Source: Clostridiales bacterium (GTDB lineage: Bacteria; Bacillota; Clostridia; Christensenellales; Borkfalkiaceae). From it: 64,000 nucleotides of DNA. The stretch lies in the NCBI GenBank assembly GCA_015069605.1, contig SVII01000006.1, forward strand, positions 1 to 64,000, read 5' to 3'. The translations under genes and the position numbers were made by a program. Positions 7,061 to 15,972 of this stretch are shown here, piece by piece; position 1 is the first letter of the stretch; every line of letters begins with the position of its first letter. A model generated the notes under the pieces. That model saw only the letters and a program-made list of their open reading frames with translations, was not told the DNA's origin and did no database searches.

Positions 7061-10000
7061 TTATGCGTCATAGGCTTCTGCCGCCACGCCAAGACGATAC
7101 ATTGCAAGAGCAAGTTCTCCAATTTCGTCGTGCGCTTGTTTCTCATAAGCATAAGCGTTTACACTGTACGTCAAAGTTTGAATAGGATCAACCATCCCCT
7201 CAACATAAAGATCAAATTGATACGTTGTATTGAAATCCGTCATCATAATGCCATCGGTGTAAACCGTTGCAGACAAGTCTTCAGCCGCTACCTCTACGCC
7301 GTTGATCTTCAACGTTACGCCTTCCAACGAACCTTCCAATTTCACGTACAATTTGTTGGTGTTATCGAAGTAAACACCTGCCGCCGAGAACCATACGGGA
7401 TTTTGGGCATCAGTAAGGCTGAAATCCGTCGTTGTGGGAACATCCGCTACTTTCCAAGCAGTAAGCTGTTCTTCCGTCAACTGCGACGTTGCAAGATTAT
7501 CCGTATTGTAGTTTTTATATCCCTGCGCTTCTGCACCGTAAACGAGCATATTAACAAGAACTTTTTTATCTACATCTGACGTACTTTCTTTAGCAAAAAC
7601 GTTCATTGCATATTTTTGTACGCTATAACCAGTATGCTTAACAAGTTCTACGCCATTATACATCACTTTTGCCGTGATTTCCACCGTCATTGCCTGGGGA
7701 ACGATACCCGTAAACGCAAACTTATATCTACTATCGTTCTGTACATCGCCTACAACACCTTCAACCGTCTTATCGCCAAACGTAAACGTCATAGTTGCAT
7801 CTTCATAACCTGCAGACAACTTAACGTAATAGTTCATCGTCAAATCCGCACCAAGCGAAAGAGATGCACTGCTAATAACCGCACAGATTTCAGGATTGGT
7901 GGTGTAAACAGCGTCGCCTGTCAATTTGTAAAGACAAACTGCTTTTTGTGCAGCATAAGACTCAGATTTATAGTAACGGAATCTCATTTGATTGCTTGCG
8001 GAATTGTAACGCAATACCGAAGTATCGCTTGTAATAAGAAGCGTTCCCTCTGTATCGAACTCAATCGTATTTGCTTGAGCCGTTTCCCCAAAATTCAATG
8101 CATTGCTACCACTTTTTCCATAAATATATCCATCTTTGGTAAGAATGGAATAACCGCCTTCCATTGCCGCAATCGTAACCGTAACTGCGCTTACTTCGGG
8201 GGTTACAGCAATCGTTTCACCCACAACCGTACCTGCAACATAGCCATTTACGGCATCTTGACCGTTGAATACATACGCCGCACCAGTTTCTTCGTCAATA
8301 TAAATGATAATATATTCACCATCAGTAATATCTTCCGTTGTCGTAACCTTTTCAAACGCCGCGCCCTTCGTGTACAACGCATAGAAACTAACGTCGCCAG
8401 TTACCTCATAGGTAAAACCTGCCGCATTCGCACCTTCAGAAGAAGTCGTATCAGCAACCGTTGTCCAACCTGCAAAGGTATAATCGCCAAACGTTTGCGT
8501 ACATTCTTTCAACGTTATTTTTTCCGTTTCATGCGCCTTGATTGTTTCTACAACTTCGTCTTTTACGTAATACGTCACCGTATATGTAGGCAATTCATAT
8601 TCACAATCTTCACAAACGAAATCAACAAACGTACAATCCTGCGTTTCTACAACTTCATTGCCGCAACCACATTCACCCGTTGCATTATGTTGATATACTC
8701 CGTCAATCTTTTCATAAGCATTAAAGTTTTCGCAAGAACAATCTACGTTTTCAGCAATAATGTCTTGACAATCATTACAAACTACGTTATGCGTACGATT
8801 TTCATTTGCGTCCAACTTGGTATATTCGTGCTCACATTCCGCGAAAGACGTCATATAACTGGTCGTACCGCCTGCCGTTAATTTATAAAGAACACCTTCC
8901 TGTCCTGGATAAGTGGTAGATTTAAAATATCTAAAACGAGTTTGTCCACTTGTTTCATTAAAACGAAGAACGCTCGTGTTGCTAGTAATAATAGCTCTTC
9001 CGTTATCGATAGAAAAAGTATTAAGGCTCGCCGATTGTCCAAAATTCAACTTATTTGAACCACTTGTTCCGTAGATATAACCATTCGTCGTTTTTATTGC
9101 ATATCCGCCATCCATTCTTTCAATTTCAACCGCATACGCATCCGTCTCCTGATTGGACTTAATTGTTCCATTCTCTATAGTACAAGTTACATAATTGTTA
9201 ACAACATCTGTAACTGTATTACCATTAAAAATATATGACAACTTCTCATAAACGATAAGATAATTCCCCGACCAATCAGCAGGAGCAGTCGTTACTTTCG
9301 TATATGCAGCAGCTCCACCCGTTGCTGTGAAAAGGGAATATACTGCGTAGAATGTTTTGTTTGCTGTAACGGTGTATTTACCCAAAACACAATTAGGTTT
9401 TTCTTCTGTTAAACCGTCGATTTCAGCTTCAGCCCAACCTACAAATGTATAATTATCGGGAACACTAGGCTCAGGAAGGGTGATTTCTGTCCCTTCAACT
9501 TCCGTTTGCGAAGTCATTCCAACTGTAACGCCTTCAGGTACATTATAGTTCAACGTATATACTGTCGCCTCATAATCGCAAACGTCACAAATATTGTCAT
9601 CTCCAAACGTACAGTTTTCCGTCTTTTCAACCGCTTCTTTACAATCAGTACAAGTACCCGTAGCTGTATGCGTTTTATCTTGATTAGACTTGAACTCTCC
9701 ATAGCCATTACACTCTACTTCAGTTGCACCCTCAATGGCATTGTTACAATCCGTACACGTCAAAATATGTTTATATGTATCTCCAATACGTACAAAGGCT
9801 TGATTTACGTGTTCGCAAGTAGAATCGCCGCCGCCAGATGTTGCCGTTATAAATTTGTAAAGGCAAATTGCTTGTTGTGCAGAACCATAAGATGCAAATA
9901 TGGAGCTATTTTTATTGTACTGCATTGTATTTCTTGTATAAGAGCCTTGTGCTTTTACCGTCGCTGTACCATCTGCCGCAATGGTAATCGCCCAAGAAGA

Positions 10001-10414
10001 GTTTGCAGAAAGCGTAGTTTCAGTACGAAGATAGTTTTTACTAGAAGATGCTGCATACAAATAACCGCTACCCGTATAGAAAGCAAACGTGCCAGATGTT
10101 TTACCAGCTTGTAACGTCAATTCTTGAACGCTACTCGTCCAAGCAATCGTATTACCACTCTTAGTAACCGCCGCTTGCCCACGGTTATTACCATTTTGCG
10201 TTGTACTTAACGCATAATCAGAATCTTTTGCCACGATAACAACTTGGTCACCAACCGCAAGAGTGCTTGCATCAGTAACAAGCGTCCAAGCACCATCCGC
10301 GGCGCTCGCCGTTTGGGGCGACACTACCAACGTCGAAACAGCCATGATCAGCGAAACGATCATCATTAAGCACGCCACGAGAATACTCGTGAACTTCTGT
10401 TTTGCTTTAAACAT
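7061..10414 (-). CDS. 1117-aa secreted repeat protein with List-Bact-type repeats
   Basis: A Sec signal peptide (basic MFKAKQK, hydrophobic core, cleavage after TASA at about residue 38) exports the protein. Modules: an N-terminal beta-rich domain (about 40-190); Cys/His pairs of the CDCG/CDYE kind; and two units that each join an InlB/List-Bact repeat (YTLNYNVPEG...FVGWAEAE...FYAVY and YTVTYYVKDE...FAGWTTV...FYALY) to a KVTT...GEYIIIY module with the repeated phrase GYIYGxSGSNxLNFG. The C-terminal 280 aa form a domain often seen at the end of large clostridial surface proteins. No LPXTG, SLH or transmembrane anchor is seen. Expected to be secreted or cell-wall associated, for adhesion or glycan binding. 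Promoter at 10589-10617; the leader carries two large hairpins. Confidence 0.65.
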   Translation of the reverse strand: MFKAKQKFTSILVACLMMIVSLIMAVSTLVVSPQTASAADGAWTLVTDASTLAVGDQVVIVAKDSDYALSTTQNGNNRGQAAVTKSGNTIAWTSSVQELTLQAGKTSGTFAFYTGSGYLYAASSSKNYLRTETTLSANSSWAITIAADGTATVKAQGSYTRNTMQYNKNSSIFASYGSAQQAICLYKFITATSGGGDSTCEHVNQAFVRIGDTYKHILTCTDCNNAIEGATEVECNGYGEFKSNQDKTHTATGTCTDCKEAVEKTENCTFGDDNICDVCDYEATVYTLNYNVPEGVTVGMTSQTEVEGTEITLPEPSVPDNYTFVGWAEAEIDGLTEEKPNCVLGKYTVTANKTFYAVYSLFTATGGAAAYTKVTTAPADWSGNYLIVYEKLSYIFNGNTVTDVVNNYVTCTIENGTIKSNQETDAYAVEIERMDGGYAIKTTNGYIYGTSGSNKLNFGQSASLNTFSIDNGRAIITSNTSVLRFNETSGQTRFRYFKSTTYPGQEGVLYKLTAGGTTSYMTSFAECEHEYTKLDANENRTHNVVCNDCQDIIAENVDCSCENFNAYEKIDGVYQHNATGECGCGNEVVETQDCTFVDFVCEDCEYELPTYTVTYYVKDEVVETIKAHETEKITLKECTQTFGDYTFAGWTTVADTTSSEGANAAGFTYEVTGDVSFYALYTKGAAFEKVTTTEDITDGEYIIIYIDEETGAAYVFNGQDAVNGYVAGTVVGETIAVTPEVSAVTVTIAAMEGGYSILTKDGYIYGKSGSNALNFGETAQANTIEFDTEGTLLITSDTSVLRYNSASNQMRFRYYKSESYAAQKAVCLYKLTGDAVYTTNPEICAVISSASLSLGADLTMNYYVKLSAGYEDATMTFTFGDKTVEGVVGDVQNDSRYKFAFTGIVPQAMTVEITAKVMYNGVELVKHTGYSVQKYAMNVFAKESTSDVDKKVLVNMLVYGAEAQGYKNYNTDNLATSQLTEEQLTAWKVADVPTTTDFSLTDAQNPVWFSAAGVYFDNTNKLYVKLEGSLEGVTLKINGVEVAAEDLSATVYTDGIMMTDFNTTYQFDLYVEGMVDPIQTLTYSVNAYAYEKQAHDEIGELALAMYRLGVAAEAYDA

Positions 10415-10472
10415 AGTTTTTTCTCCTTTGTATGTTTAATATTTATTTTAATTTTTTCCAAATAAATGTTTT

Positions 10473-10544
10473 CATCTTGTTTCTTTAGAAACAAGATGCC
10501 CCATGGGGCATCTTGTTTCTTTAGAAACAAGATGCCCCATGGGG
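10473..10544. repeat. two tandem 36-bp nested palindromes in the leader
   Basis: Two exact 36-bp units (10473-10508, 10509-10544). Each contains CATCTTGTTTC-TTTA-GAAACAAGATG, a perfect 11-bp inverted repeat with a 4-nt loop; the units are joined and followed by CCCCATGGGG, so an 18-bp palindrome GATGCCCCATGGGGCATC also spans the junction. They fall in the 170-nt leader of the 1117-aa secreted protein mRNA. Confidence 0.9.
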
Positions 10545-10588
10545 AAATTTTTCGTTTACTGCGAACTTTATATAACTCTACATCTTAC

Positions 10589-10617
10589 ATTATACTATAT
10601 CACACTTTCTATGTCAA
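10589..10617 (-). promoter_or_regulatory. promoter of the surface-protein operon
   Basis: On the minus strand: TTGACA (10617-10612), 17-bp spacer, TATAAT (10594-10589). Perfect consensus. Predicted start near 10582, about 168 nt before the start codon at 10414. The gap 10415-10786 otherwise contains only the tandem palindromes and the trkH terminator. Confidence 0.8.
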
Positions 10618-10723
10618 TGATATTTCCATAATTTATGAAATAAATTTAATTTTTTAACATATCCACATTTTCGTTGTGTTTTATCGATATGACGGTTTTA
10701 TCCGTCTCGCGTGGTGTTACTAT

Positions 10724-10766
10724 ACAAAAAACTCACCTTACCCCCTACATGGGGCGAGGTGAGTTC
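10724..10766 (-). terminator. terminator of trkA-trkH
   Basis: AACTCACCTTACCCC (10730-10744) pairs with GGGGCGAGGTGAGTT (10751-10765); on the minus strand the stem is followed by TTTTTTG. It lies 20 bp beyond the trkH stop. Confidence 0.8.
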
Positions 10767-10786
10767 GATTTTTGCATTGAAAAAGG

Positions 10787-12244
10787 TTATTTTCTCCACG
10801 TTGCAGGCGCAAACAACAACAGCATCGGGAATAATTCCAAACGCCCTGCCAACATATTGAAAATAAAGACTAATTTGGAAGGGATAGAGAAAAACGCGAA
10901 GTTGCCCGCTGGCCCGACTTTGTTCAGCCCTGGCCCGATATTGTTGATGGTTGCCACTACCGCGGTAAAGTTCGTTACAAGGTCTTGTCCGTCCAGAGAA
11001 ATCAGCAAAAGGGACGCTACGAACAAAAATACGTACGCCACAACGTAGGCGTTGACGGAACGCACTACTTCATGCTCCACCACATGCTTGTCGATTGTAA
11101 TTTTTTTCACTTGGCGAGGGTGCAACATTCGTTTCATATCGTGCGTTACGCCTTTATATAAAATGAGAAAACGGGAAACTTTCATACCGCCGCCCGTACT
11201 GCCTGCACACGCGCCGATAAACATTAAAATGACTAACATAGTCTTGGAAAACGCGGGCCAAAGATCAAAATTCTCCGTCGAAAAACCCGTCGTTGAGATC
11301 ACAGATGCTACGCTGAACGCTGAATGCCTGATCGCCTCTCCCACGTTGTAATCATACACTTCGCTAGGCGTTGCAAGGACGTTTAAGGTAATCATTAAAA
11401 TCGCCGCAAATACAATCCCTAAAAAGACTTTGACTTCCGTTGTGAACACTTCCTTAATCTTGCCTTTCAACAGGAAATAGTAGGAGTTGAAGTTGATAGA
11501 AAACAACAGCATAAACACGGTAACAACTACTTGGGTATAGGGCGAATAGCCCGCAAATCCGTCTGCTCTGATAGCAAAACCACCCGTTCCTGCCGTTGCA
11601 AACGCTGTGTTTAATGCGTCAAATACGGGCATACCGCCGCAAAGCAATAAAATAAATTGCAGCACTGTCATTGCTGAATAAATGGCGTATAAAATTATCG
11701 CTGTTGTACGCACTTTGGGTACGAGTTTGCTTACCGAAGGTCCAGGGCTTTCCGCTTTCATCAAGTTCATATTGCGCGCGCCGCTCAACGGCAAAAACGC
11801 CATAATCAGCACCAACACGCCCATGCCGCCTACCCAATGCGTGAAACTACGCCACATCAAGAGGGATTTTGCCATACCTTCCACCGCTTCACCCGTAGCT
11901 AAAATCGTTGCGCCCGTTGTCGTAAAGCCCGACACCGTTTCAAACAACGCGTCGATATACGACGGGATTGCTCCCGAAAGCCAAAAAGGCAACGCTCCGA
12001 AAAGGGACATAAAAATCCAACTGAGTGCTACGATAACAAATCCTTCTTTTGCGTACAGCGACGTGTTCTTGGTTTTTCCAATCAAACAAAGTCCGCCCAC
12101 CGCTGCGCACAGTAGCATAGTGATAAGAATAGAGAAAAATTCTTTTTCCCAATACACGACGGCTGTGACGGCTGGTATCAGTAAAAATACCACCTCAAAC
12201 AGCAAAATCCAGCCGAGTGTGCGTTTAATAACTGCAAAATTCAT
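10787..12244 (-). CDS. trkH: Trk/Ktr-type potassium uptake membrane subunit
   Basis: 485 aa, polytopic. The four K+ filter signatures of the TrkH/KtrB family are visible in order (TTGATIL, GTGGFAI, TTGFSTE, NNIGPGL), with the GSTGGGMK loop. Together with the NAD-binding TrkA subunit encoded just upstream it forms a K+ (or Na+/K+) uptake channel in the cytoplasmic membrane. The start MNFAVIK at 12244 is chosen because GGCGG lies 8 nt upstream and 13 bp separate it from the trkA stop; an in-frame ATG at 12277 lies inside trkA. It is the last gene of the pair and is followed by a strong terminator. Confidence 0.92.
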   Translation of the reverse strand: MNFAVIKRTLGWILLFEVVFLLIPAVTAVVYWEKEFFSILITMLLCAAVGGLCLIGKTKNTSLYAKEGFVIVALSWIFMSLFGALPFWLSGAIPSYIDALFETVSGFTTTGATILATGEAVEGMAKSLLMWRSFTHWVGGMGVLVLIMAFLPLSGARNMNLMKAESPGPSVSKLVPKVRTTAIILYAIYSAMTVLQFILLLCGGMPVFDALNTAFATAGTGGFAIRADGFAGYSPYTQVVVTVFMLLFSINFNSYYFLLKGKIKEVFTTEVKVFLGIVFAAILMITLNVLATPSEVYDYNVGEAIRHSAFSVASVISTTGFSTENFDLWPAFSKTMLVILMFIGACAGSTGGGMKVSRFLILYKGVTHDMKRMLHPRQVKKITIDKHVVEHEVVRSVNAYVVAYVFLFVASLLLISLDGQDLVTNFTAVVATINNIGPGLNKVGPAGNFAFFSIPSKLVFIFNMLAGRLELFPMLLLFAPATWRK

Positions 12245-12257
12245 ACACTCTACCGCC

Positions 12258-13613
12258 TTATCGCAAAACGTCGGCAACGTCGTGCAAACCGATCTGTTTG
12301 GAAACGATAATTACGTTGTCGCCAGGTTCAATCACGTCATGACCACGCGGAATCAACACCGTCTTATTACGCAAAATCGACGCAATCAATACGTTGTCTT
12401 TGAATTTAAGTTCAGAAAGCGGAGTACCTGCAATCGGGGAATTTTCCTTGACGATAAATTCCGCCGCTTCGACTTTGTCTTGAATGATATTGTACAGTGT
12501 TTCCACGTTACTGCCCTGTGCGTTTTTCGTCGCACGGACATAGCGCAATATGCTGTCCGAAATGATGTTTTTAGGACAAATCATGGTGTCAAGATCCAAA
12601 CGGTTGATAACGTTGTCGTAATCAATTCGATTGATTTTTGTAATCGTTTTACTCGACCCTGCATCTTTTGCGTACAAAGATAAAATAATGTTTTCTTCGT
12701 CTAAATTCGACAGCGCGACAAACGCGCCCGCCTTGTCCACGCCTTCTTCCAATAACACCTCTCGATCGATCCCATTGCCGTGGATAACGTCCACTTTGGG
12801 CCATTTAGAACAAAGTTCATCACACACTTTTCGGTCTTTTTCAATGATTTTCACTGACAGGGAAGAACGCTCTAATATTTCACAAAGATAGTGCGTGATA
12901 CTGCCGCCGCCTACAATGATCGCATCCTTGATAGAATGGCCTTTGTAATGAATTTTTCCAAAGAAATCCCGCGCTTTTTTAGGCGAAGCGACAATGGAAA
13001 CGACGTCCTTTTCCGCAAACACAAAATCACCGTTGGCGATATATGCTTCGTCGCCGCGTTCGATTGTACAAACAAGGACGTCGCAATGCAACTTCGTCAC
13101 AACGTCTTTTACCGACATACCGATAATTTTACAATCCTTGGGCAAACGGAATTTAATCAGCTCTACTTTGCCTTTTGCAAAACGCTCGATTTTGATTGCG
13201 GACGGGAACCACAACACACGCGCGATTTCTTCCGCCGCCGCGTATTCGGGATTGATGACCATCGCAAGCCCAAGTTCGTCCTTTAAATACGGAGCTTCTT
13301 TGCTGTAATCGGGATTTTTTACACGCGCGATTGTTTGACAATTCCCTGCTTTTTTTGCAATCATACAGCAAAGCAAATTCAATTCGTCAGAGTTGGTGAC
13401 AGCAATCAAAAGATCGGCGTTGTCCACCCCCGCTTCTTGCTGTACCGCCAACGTCGCGCCGTTGCCAATGACGCCCATGACGTCACAACGATCCGCTACG
13501 GTTTTTACCTTTTCCGCCGACGTATCAATGACCGTTACGTCATTACCGTCGCTATTCAATTTTTCGGCGAGCGTTTGTCCCACTCTACCACAGCCTACAA
13601 TAATAATATTCAT
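12258..13613 (-). CDS. trkA: Trk potassium uptake regulatory subunit TrkA
   Basis: 451 aa with the classic tandem layout: RCK/TrkA-N Rossmann domain (GCGRVGQTLAEKL, residues 6-18), TrkA-C, second Rossmann domain (IVGGGSITHYL around residue 229) and second TrkA-C. It binds NAD(H)/ATP on the cytoplasmic face and gates TrkH. The start at 13613 is set by MNIIIVGCGRVG, the family N-terminus, preceded by AAGAGTGG; the longer frame upstream overlaps plsY and is not supported. trkA and trkH are separated by 13 bp and must be one transcript, probably together with plsY (13 bp upstream). Confidence 0.93.
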   Translation of the reverse strand: MNIIIVGCGRVGQTLAEKLNSDGNDVTVIDTSAEKVKTVADRCDVMGVIGNGATLAVQQEAGVDNADLLIAVTNSDELNLLCCMIAKKAGNCQTIARVKNPDYSKEAPYLKDELGLAMVINPEYAAAEEIARVLWFPSAIKIERFAKGKVELIKFRLPKDCKIIGMSVKDVVTKLHCDVLVCTIERGDEAYIANGDFVFAEKDVVSIVASPKKARDFFGKIHYKGHSIKDAIIVGGGSITHYLCEILERSSLSVKIIEKDRKVCDELCSKWPKVDVIHGNGIDREVLLEEGVDKAGAFVALSNLDEENIILSLYAKDAGSSKTITKINRIDYDNVINRLDLDTMICPKNIISDSILRYVRATKNAQGSNVETLYNIIQDKVEAAEFIVKENSPIAGTPLSELKFKDNVLIASILRNKTVLIPRGHDVIEPGDNVIIVSKQIGLHDVADVLR

Positions 13614-13626
13614 TGTCCACTCTTCT

Positions 13627-14358
13627 TTATTTATTGTTTTGATGTTTTTTTGCAATTTTTTTAAACGAAGTACGGTGTTCTTCCCCTGCAAATAAGCGTT
13701 TGATATTCTTATGATGTGCTGTCCACGTTAAAATATTGATCGCAAAAATCATAAGATAGATCCATACCGTGTACGCGTTGAACGGCGTTTTTGCATATTT
13801 GAGAAAGAAGAGAACCATCTGCGTAATGCTGAACCCCGTCACTCCAAACAAAGAGCCCATCGAACCCCATTCGGTAAGATAGATATACAGCACGATCGTC
13901 CATAAAAAGGCAAATCCGATCAGAAGCCACCAAGGGTTTTCACAAGCCAAACTAATCCAAAACAAGCCCAGCGTGGATGCAATCCCCTTGCCTCCTTTAA
14001 ATTTCATCGTAACGGGGAAAATATGACCGATGACTACGAATACACCGCAAAAATAGCGCATGAAATCGGACGCCAGCACAACCGTGTTTTCAAAGACGTA
14101 ATCTTTAAAAAGGAAATAGGCAACCAGCGCGGGAATTCCACCCTTTAAAGCATCACAAAAAAAGGTAAGAAAACCAATCTTAAATCCAAATTCCCTCGTC
14201 ATATTCATCGTACCAGGATTACCACTGCCGATTGTTTTAATATCTCTGTTTTTCTTGCGTGAAATCAGGCTGGCGAAATTGAAACAGCCGATAAAATAGC
14301 ACACGACCGCCATAATCACTAACCAATACCAGTTTTGCGAGAAATAAAAAATTTTCAT
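13627..14358 (-). CDS. plsY: acyl-phosphate glycerol-3-phosphate acyltransferase
   Basis: 243 aa, several transmembrane helices. Family motifs: GSGNPGTMNMTREFG (motif 1), GHIFPVTMKFKGGKGIAS (motif 2) and a GxxSI-type region. PlsY transfers the acyl group from acyl-phosphate to glycerol-3-phosphate at the membrane, the first step of phospholipid synthesis. It is somewhat longer than the usual 190-220 aa, with an extended C-terminal tail (NILTWTAHHKNIKRLFAGEE). The start at 14358 (MKIFYFSQ) is preferred because AGGAACC lies upstream; the frame continues to 14436 without a binding site. It lies downstream of der across the repeat element. Confidence 0.92.
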   Translation of the reverse strand: MKIFYFSQNWYWLVIMAVVCYFIGCFNFASLISRKKNRDIKTIGSGNPGTMNMTREFGFKIGFLTFFCDALKGGIPALVAYFLFKDYVFENTVVLASDFMRYFCGVFVVIGHIFPVTMKFKGGKGIASTLGLFWISLACENPWWLLIGFAFLWTIVLYIYLTEWGSMGSLFGVTGFSITQMVLFFLKYAKTPFNAYTVWIYLMIFAINILTWTAHHKNIKRLFAGEEHRTSFKKIAKKHQNNK

Positions 14359-14446
14359 ATAGGTTCCTAAGCAGCATAACGCTGCATCTTGTTTTTCTAT
14401 CTTTCCTACTTGTTTGAAATTACTCTTCATTCCCAAATAAGCTCAT

Positions 14447-14499
14447 TGAAATGAGAGATACAAGCAAGTCCGACAAAGTATTGCGACGTATATGCGCTT
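14447..14499. repeat. degenerate partial copy of the 124-bp repeat
   Basis: GAGATACAAGCAAG and GCGACGTATATGCGC, the left and right landmarks of the adjacent 124-bp element, are present only about 20 bp apart, so the middle is missing. It lies directly left of the full copy, between plsY and der. Confidence 0.5.
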
Positions 14500-14506
14500 A
14501 ACGCAC

Positions 14507-14630
14507 TAAAACGGTGAAGATACGAGCAGTTCAAGGCGTGTCGAGCACCTCGATGGGAGCGTACATAGACGTACGTGACCGAGATGTGCGGAGGCACAAC
14601 GCAGAAATGCGACGTATATGCGCCGTTTTA
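14507..14630. repeat. 124-bp inverted-terminal-repeat element, copy A
   Basis: Begins TAAAACGGTG and ends CGCCGTTTTA (terminal inverted repeat with one mismatch). It aligns without gaps over its entire length to copy B3 at 50643-50766, roughly four-fifths identical by eye. It contains the hairpin CGTAC-ATAGAC-GTACG. Its right end overlaps the stop codon of der (14628-14630). Confidence 0.85.
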
Positions 14631-15941
14631 TTCTTCCTCCTTCTTTTCACGCACCGCTATCCTAATCGGCGTCCCCGTGAAATCATAAGCGCTGCGAATC
14701 TTGTTTTCTAAATAACGTTGATAGGAGAAATGGAGCAAGCCTTCGTCGTTGACGAATAAAATGAACTGAGGCGGACATACCGCTACTTGCGAGGAGAAGA
14801 ACACGCGCATTCTTCTACCATTGTAGGAAGGCGGTTCTTGCATACGGATTGCATCGCCAATCAAATCGTTCAACACGCCCGTAGGGATACGGAAAGACGC
14901 GTTTCTATGCACTTCTTCCGCCGCCGCAAGGAGTTTTTCCACTCTTTGCCCCGTCTTTGCGGAAATATAAATAGATTTGTAATAATCCATAAATTTCAAA
15001 TCTTCTTTGAGTTTTTCTTCAAAACGGTTGACTGTATGCGTGTCTTTTTCAACCAAGTCCCATTTATTCATAACGATTACGGACGGTTTACCTTGTTCAT
15101 GCACGTAACCGATAATCTTAACGTCTTGTTCCGTCAAACCTTCCGCGCTATCGACAACCAAAAGACAAACGTCACTACGACGAACAGCGTCGAAAGCTCT
15201 CATATTGCTGTAATATTCCACGTCGTCGTCCACATTTTTCTTTTTACGAATACCAGCCGTATCGATAATCGTGTACGCTTTGTCGCCACGGTAAAATAAC
15301 GTGTCGATTGCATCTCGCGTCGTACCTGCCATGGGGGTAACGATACTTCTTTCGCTGCCGAGAATCTTATTGACAAGGCTGGATTTCCCTGCGTTGGGCT
15401 TACCGACCACAGCAATTTTCAACGACGGAACGGGTTCGGAAGTGTTCTCGGGAAAGAGTTCCACCGCTTTATCTAACACGTCCGCAATCCCTGTGGAATG
15501 TTCCGCGGAAATAGCGTAGGGCTCGTCCAAGCCCAAGGAGTAAAATTCAAACACTTTTTCGGGTGCGTAATCGTCGATTTTATTGACTACCAAAATGACG
15601 GGTTTACCACTACGGCGTAAAATATCCGCTACGTCGTAATCGGAAGGGTGCAATCCTTCTCTGCCGTCCGTAAAAAATAGAATAACGTCCGCCGTTTCAA
15701 TCGCAACGTCTGCTTGTTTTGCAATTTCTTTCCACATCACGTCTTCGGATTTGAGCTCGATACCGCCCGTATCCACCATCGTGAAATGCTTACTACGCCA
15801 CACCGCGTCCGTGTACAGTCTGTCACGCGTAACGCCAGGTCTATCCTCCGTAATCGAAATCTTACGACCTGCCACTTTATTAAAAAACGTACTTTTGCCT
15901 ACGTTGGGTCTACCCACCAACGCAATCAGGGGATTTGCCAT
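14628..15941 (-). CDS. der: ribosome-assembly GTPase Der (EngA)
   Basis: 437 aa with two tandem GTPase domains and a C-terminal KH-like domain, the layout of EngA/Der. G1 motifs GRPNVGKS (residues 10-17) and GKPNAGKSS (about 180), G3 DTGG and DTAG, G4 NKID and NKWD. Der binds the 50S precursor and is needed for late large-subunit assembly. The start follows AGGAGGCG. The TAA stop is part of the TAAAACGG end of the repeat element, so the last codons (KKEEE) directly abut that element. Order DUF512-der-plsY matches other Clostridia. Confidence 0.95.
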   Translation of the reverse strand: MANPLIALVGRPNVGKSTFFNKVAGRKISITEDRPGVTRDRLYTDAVWRSKHFTMVDTGGIELKSEDVMWKEIAKQADVAIETADVILFFTDGREGLHPSDYDVADILRRSGKPVILVVNKIDDYAPEKVFEFYSLGLDEPYAISAEHSTGIADVLDKAVELFPENTSEPVPSLKIAVVGKPNAGKSSLVNKILGSERSIVTPMAGTTRDAIDTLFYRGDKAYTIIDTAGIRKKKNVDDDVEYYSNMRAFDAVRRSDVCLLVVDSAEGLTEQDVKIIGYVHEQGKPSVIVMNKWDLVEKDTHTVNRFEEKLKEDLKFMDYYKSIYISAKTGQRVEKLLAAAEEVHRNASFRIPTGVLNDLIGDAIRMQEPPSYNGRRMRVFFSSQVAVCPPQFILFVNDEGLLHFSYQRYLENKIRSAYDFTGTPIRIAVREKKEEE

Positions 15942-15972
15942 CTTCCTATCGCCTCCTCTTTCCTATCTTCCT

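Noticed and set aside
7616..8881. Long plus-strand open frame (421 codons) antisense to the secreted protein
   Set aside because: Composition rich in Arg, Cys, Ile and Phe with no domain; it mirrors the low stop-codon density of the real minus-strand gene.
14514..14711. Plus-strand frame through the 124-bp element
   Set aside because: The corresponding frame in copy B3 is interrupted by a stop, so the element is not protein coding.
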